A stretch of 7,764 nt of DNA from an uncultured Marmoricola sp. (GTDB taxonomy: Bacteria; Actinomycetota; Actinomycetes; Propionibacteriales; Nocardioidaceae): positions 1-7,764 of the forward strand of contig CALMMO010000385.1 of assembly GCA_937868455.1 (NCBI GenBank), given 5' to 3'. Every line of letters starts with the position of its first letter. The first letter of the stretch is position 1. The position numbers and the translations under genes were made by a program. The notes under the pieces are model-generated. The model was given only the letters and a program-made list of their open reading frames with translations. It was not told where the DNA came from and made no database searches. Below, piece after piece: positions 4,877-7,764 of this stretch.

Positions 4877-7699
4877 ATGTCTTTGCATACCCCTGTCGAA
4901 CCCACCTTCGTCGATCGCCATATCGGTCCCTCTGATGCCGATCAGAGCGCGATGTTGCAGTTCTTGGGATATGACAGCCTCGACTCACTGATGGACGCTG
5001 CGGTCCCGCACCGCATTCGCAACGCCGAGGCGATGAATTTGCCCCCGGCGCTCTCGGAGGAAGAAGCAGCAGCCAAGCTGCGCTCGCTGGCAGATGCCAA
5101 TGTGGCGCTGGAACCGATGATCGGCCTTGGCTACTACGGCACCATCACGCCCGCGGTGATTCGGCGCAATCTGCTTGAAGACCCGTCGTGGTACACCGCC
5201 TATACGCCCTACCAGCCGGAAATCTCTCAAGGACGACTTGAGGCTTTGCTGAACTTCCAGACGGTCATTGGCGACCTCACCGGGTTGGATATGTCCAATG
5301 CTTCGCTCCTTGACGAAGGCACGGCTGCGGCCGAGGCCATGACGTTGGTACGTCGGGCAAACCGCAAGGCCGAAGGCCCCTTCCTCGTCGACGCTGACGC
5401 GCTTCCCCAGACTCAGGCAGTGGTGCGCACCCGTGCTCACGCCATGGGCATCGAGGTGGTCGTCGCCGATCTTTCCGCTGGCCTGCCAGAGGGACCGTTG
5501 TGCGGCGTGTTGATTCAGTACCCCGGCGCTTCCGGTCGGATTTGGGACCCGCGAAGCATCATCGATGAGGCTCACGCTCGAAACGCGTTGGCAGTTGTCG
5601 CCGCAGACCTCTTGGCGCTGACGGTTCTGGAGTCCCCAGGAAGCCTGGGCGCTGACGTCGCGATCGGCTCGAGCCAACGCTTTGGCGTTCCGCTGTTCTA
5701 CGGCGGACCACACGCCGGCTTCATGGCTGTGCGCTCAGGGCTCGAACGCCACATGCCCGGACGCCTCGTCGGGGTTTCCATCGACGCCCAGGGCAACCCT
5801 GCCTATCGCCTTGCTCTGCAGACCCGCGAACAACACATCCGCCGAGACAAGGCGACCTCCAACATCTGCACCGCCCAGGTGCTGTTGGCTGTGACCGCCT
5901 CGATGTATGCGGTTTACCACGGTCCCAGCGGTTTGCGGGCGATCGCCGAGCGGGTTCAGGCCCGTGCGGCCTCGCTGGCCCAAAGCCTTCGCGATGCTGG
6001 TGTCACGGTCGTGCACGATGACTTCTTCGACACCCTCACCCTCACTGTCGGCGATGCTGACGCTGCGGTGGCGGCATGTCGCGCTGCGGGCATCGCCGTA
6101 CGCCGAGTGGATGAGCACACGGTTGGCATTTCCTGCTCCGAAACCACCACTGCCAAGATCGTCGCTGACTTGGTCACAGCCCTTGGCGGCTCCGAGGTCG
6201 TGTCAGGCTCAACGTCGCAGATGCTGCGTCGTACGACGGGCTACTTGGAGCACCCGGTCTTCCATGCACACCACTCTGAGACCGGCATGTTGCGTTACCT
6301 GCGCACCCTGAGCGCCCGTGACTACGCACTTGATCGGGGAATGATCCCGCTGGGCTCGTGCACCATGAAGCTCAATGCCACTACCGAGATGGAACCCATC
6401 AGCTTGCCTGGGTTTGCCAACTTGCACCCGTTCGTCCCAGCCGACGACGCCCGTGGATATGCCGAATTGGTCTCGACGCTGGAGTCATGGTTGGCGATCG
6501 TGACCGGCTACGACCGCGTCTCGATCCAACCCAACGCTGGCTCGCAAGGTGAGTTGTCCGGGTTGCTGGCGATCCGTGGCTACCACCACTCACGCGGCGA
6601 TGACCAACGCGATGTGTGCTTGATCCCAAGTTCCGCGCACGGCACCAACGCCGCATCTGCCGTGATGGCCGGAATGCGGGTCGTGGTGGTGAAGGCGACC
6701 GAGACCGGTGAGGTTGATCTTGACGACCTCAAGGCCAAGTGCGAGGAGCACGCAGACCACCTCGCGGCGATCATGGTGACCTACCCCTCCACTCACGGTG
6801 TCTACGAAGAAGGCATCACCGAGTTGTGCGAGACCGTCCACGGCGTCGGTGGACAGGTGTACGTCGACGGGGCGAACCTCAACGCCGTGCTTGGTTATGC
6901 ATCCCCAGGCAAGTTCGGTGGCGATGTCTCGCACCTGAACCTCCACAAGACCTTCTGCATCCCTCACGGTGGCGGCGGTCCTGGAGTTGGTCCGGTCGGA
7001 GTGCGCGAGCACTTGGCGCCCTTCTTGCCAAGCCACCCCAACCACCCCGACGCCGAGCGCCGTGAGGGCATCGGCCCGATCTCGGCCGCGCCATTCGGCT
7101 CTGCAGGCATCTTGCCGATTTCGTGGGCCTACATCGCAATGATGGGAGCCGAAGGTCTGACCAAGGCCACTGCAAGTGCGGTGTTGGCGGCCAACTATGT
7201 GGCTCAGCGCCTGCACGATCACTTCCCAGTGCTCTACACCGGCAACGCCGGGCTGGTCGCGCACGAGTGCATCTTGGACTTGCGCCCGATGACGAAAGAC
7301 ACCGGTGTGAGCGTCGACGACGTTGCCAAGCGCCTCATCGACTACGGCTTCCATGCCCCGACTATGAGCTTCCCGGTGGCGGGAACGCTGATGGTTGAGC
7401 CGACGGAGTCTGAGGATCTGCGCGAGTTGGACCGCTTCTGCGACGCGATGATCGCGATCAAGGGCGAGGTCGACAAGGTTGCCTCAGGGGAGTGGTCTGC
7501 AGAGTCCTCACCGTTGCGCGGGGCGCCTCACACGGCCGCTGTGGTGCTGGGCGACCTGGGTTATGACCGCATGGTGGCAGCCTTCCCAGCCGGTGTGGAC
7601 CCCGACAAGTACTGGCCGCCTGTGGGCCGCATCGACAATGCGTACGGCGACCGCCACCTGGTGTGCAGTTGCCCACCGCCGGAGGCATTTGAGTCATGA
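4877..7699 (+). CDS. gcvP: Glycine dehydrogenase (decarboxylating), P protein
   Basis: GcvP is the PLP enzyme that decarboxylates glycine and loads the aminomethyl group on lipoyl-GcvH. The 940-residue single chain is the full-length, fused form. Its N-terminal half has RHIGP (14-18), [12 protein letters not shown] (109-120) and [15 protein letters not shown] (141-155). The C-terminal catalytic half has HHSET (465-469), PLGSCTMK (491-498), SAHGTN (586-591) and the PLP lysine K691 in HLNLHKTF, followed by the glycine-rich [12 protein letters not shown]. No key residue is missing and there is no frameshift. I start at ATG 4877 because GGGAG (4867-4871) lies 5 bases upstream; the in-frame ATG 4865 overlaps this SD and would add only four residues (MGAF). 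Expression is presumably under the glycine riboswitch just upstream. The next gene begins within its stop codon. Confidence 0.97.
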   Translation: MSLHTPVEPTFVDRHIGPSDADQSAMLQFLGYDSLDSLMDAAVPHRIRNAEAMNLPPALSEEEAAAKLRSLADANVALEPMIGLGYYGTITPAVIRRNLLEDPSWYTAYTPYQPEISQGRLEALLNFQTVIGDLTGLDMSNASLLDEGTAAAEAMTLVRRANRKAEGPFLVDADALPQTQAVVRTRAHAMGIEVVVADLSAGLPEGPLCGVLIQYPGASGRIWDPRSIIDEAHARNALAVVAADLLALTVLESPGSLGADVAIGSSQRFGVPLFYGGPHAGFMAVRSGLERHMPGRLVGVSIDAQGNPAYRLALQTREQHIRRDKATSNICTAQVLLAVTASMYAVYHGPSGLRAIAERVQARAASLAQSLRDAGVTVVHDDFFDTLTLTVGDADAAVAACRAAGIAVRRVDEHTVGISCSETTTAKIVADLVTALGGSEVVSGSTSQMLRRTTGYLEHPVFHAHHSETGMLRYLRTLSARDYALDRGMIPLGSCTMKLNATTEMEPISLPGFANLHPFVPADDARGYAELVSTLESWLAIVTGYDRVSIQPNAGSQGELSGLLAIRGYHHSRGDDQRDVCLIPSSAHGTNAASAVMAGMRVVVVKATETGEVDLDDLKAKCEEHADHLAAIMVTYPSTHGVYEEGITELCETVHGVGGQVYVDGANLNAVLGYASPGKFGGDVSHLNLHKTFCIPHGGGGPGVGPVGVREHLAPFLPSHPNHPDAERREGIGPISAAPFGSAGILPISWAYIAMMGAEGLTKATASAVLAANYVAQRLHDHFPVLYTGNAGLVAHECILDLRPMTKDTGVSVDDVAKRLIDYGFHAPTMSFPVAGTLMVEPTESEDLRELDRFCDAMIAIKGEVDKVASGEWSAESSPLRGAPHTAAVVLGDLGYDRMVAAFPAGVDPDKYWPPVGRIDNAYGDRHLVCSCPPPEAFES

Positions 7700-7764
7700 C
7701 GCTATCTGCTCCTGCTGAGCGAGGGCTGGCCGAACTGATCGCCATCGCCCAACGCGACGGTCGA
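7696..7764 (+). CDS. Start of an unidentified gene (truncated by window end)
   Basis: An ATG at 7696 overlaps the gcvP stop (ATGA), and the frame stays open for 23 codons to the end: [20 protein letters not shown] followed by DGR. GGAGG at 7681-7685 lies 10 bases upstream as a possible SD. The overlap implies coexpression with gcvP under the riboswitch. The helix-like beginning is too short to assign. A resemblance of [10 protein letters not shown] to the first helix of some serine hydrolases is too weak to use. Confidence 0.6.
   Translation, partial: MTLSAPAERGLAELIAIAQRDGR

Noticed and set aside
3809..4921. A 370-codon open frame on the minus strand across resR, the terminator and the riboswitch
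   Set aside because: It is antisense to a well-recognised MerR gene and to a structured RNA, has no recognisable domain, and is low in hydrophobic pattern; long antisense frames are common in GC-rich DNA.
4985..5713. A 242-codon minus-strand frame inside the first half of gcvP
   Set aside because: Shadow of gcvP coding sequence; no motif seen.
6590..7354. A 254-codon minus-strand frame inside gcvP
   Set aside because: It lies wholly within the conserved catalytic half of gcvP and follows from its codon bias; no family resemblance or start signals.

Overview
The window is a GC-rich actinobacterial chromosome segment with eight complete genes and two truncated ones, all on the + strand. Gene order matches, as I remember it, the conserved locus of Mycobacterium tuberculosis around Rv1823-Rv1832: DUF881 / small basic protein / DUF881 / gcvH / FHA protein (garA) / MerR regulator (ftsR, Rv1828 type) / DUF151 protein / second MerR regulator (resR, Rv1830 type) / gcvP. 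Gene content, GTG starts, many ATGA overlaps and a probable leaderless promoter all fit Actinomycetota. The sequence alone does not fix the genus; the zinc ribbon on the FHA protein argues against Mycobacterium or Corynebacterium proper.

Layout. Positions 1-1530 hold a membrane module: the 3' end of one DUF881 gene, the four-helix small basic protein gene, and a second complete DUF881 gene, tightly packed. At 1571-1957 is gcvH, the lipoyl carrier of the glycine cleavage system, with its own strong Shine-Dalgarno (SD) sequence. A 106-bp gap (1958-2063) carries a dyad and possible promoter, followed by the coupled pair garA-ftsR (2064-3310). Then come a DUF151 gene (3350-3847) with a -10 box placed for leaderless transcription, a 183-bp gap rich in inverted repeats, and resR (about 4031-4630). 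A GC-rich terminator hairpin closes this part. It is followed directly by a well-formed single-aptamer glycine riboswitch (about 4711-4797) and the full-length glycine decarboxylase gene gcvP (4877-7699). A further gene starts inside the gcvP stop codon and runs off the end.

How the parts fit. GcvH and GcvP are two of the four parts of the glycine cleavage system (P, H, T, L); gcvT and the L protein gene are not in view. Only gcvP has the glycine sensor; gcvH sits with envelope and regulator genes. GarA-family FHA proteins control 2-oxoglutarate and glutamate enzymes, and the two MerR proteins belong to families tied to cell division and growth. The locus therefore joins one-carbon/nitrogen metabolism with growth control.

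The core genes are conserved and not novel. The less expected signals are regulatory: a shared TCAACCTGnnCTT element just upstream of candidate -10 boxes before garA-ftsR and before resR, stacked overlapping dyads after the DUF151 gene, competing hairpins before the riboswitch, a GarA-like protein with a zinc ribbon and no classical ETTS phospho-motif, and a second MerR-like helix-turn-helix in FtsR. I found no mobile element, CRISPR array, tRNA, rRNA or defence system.
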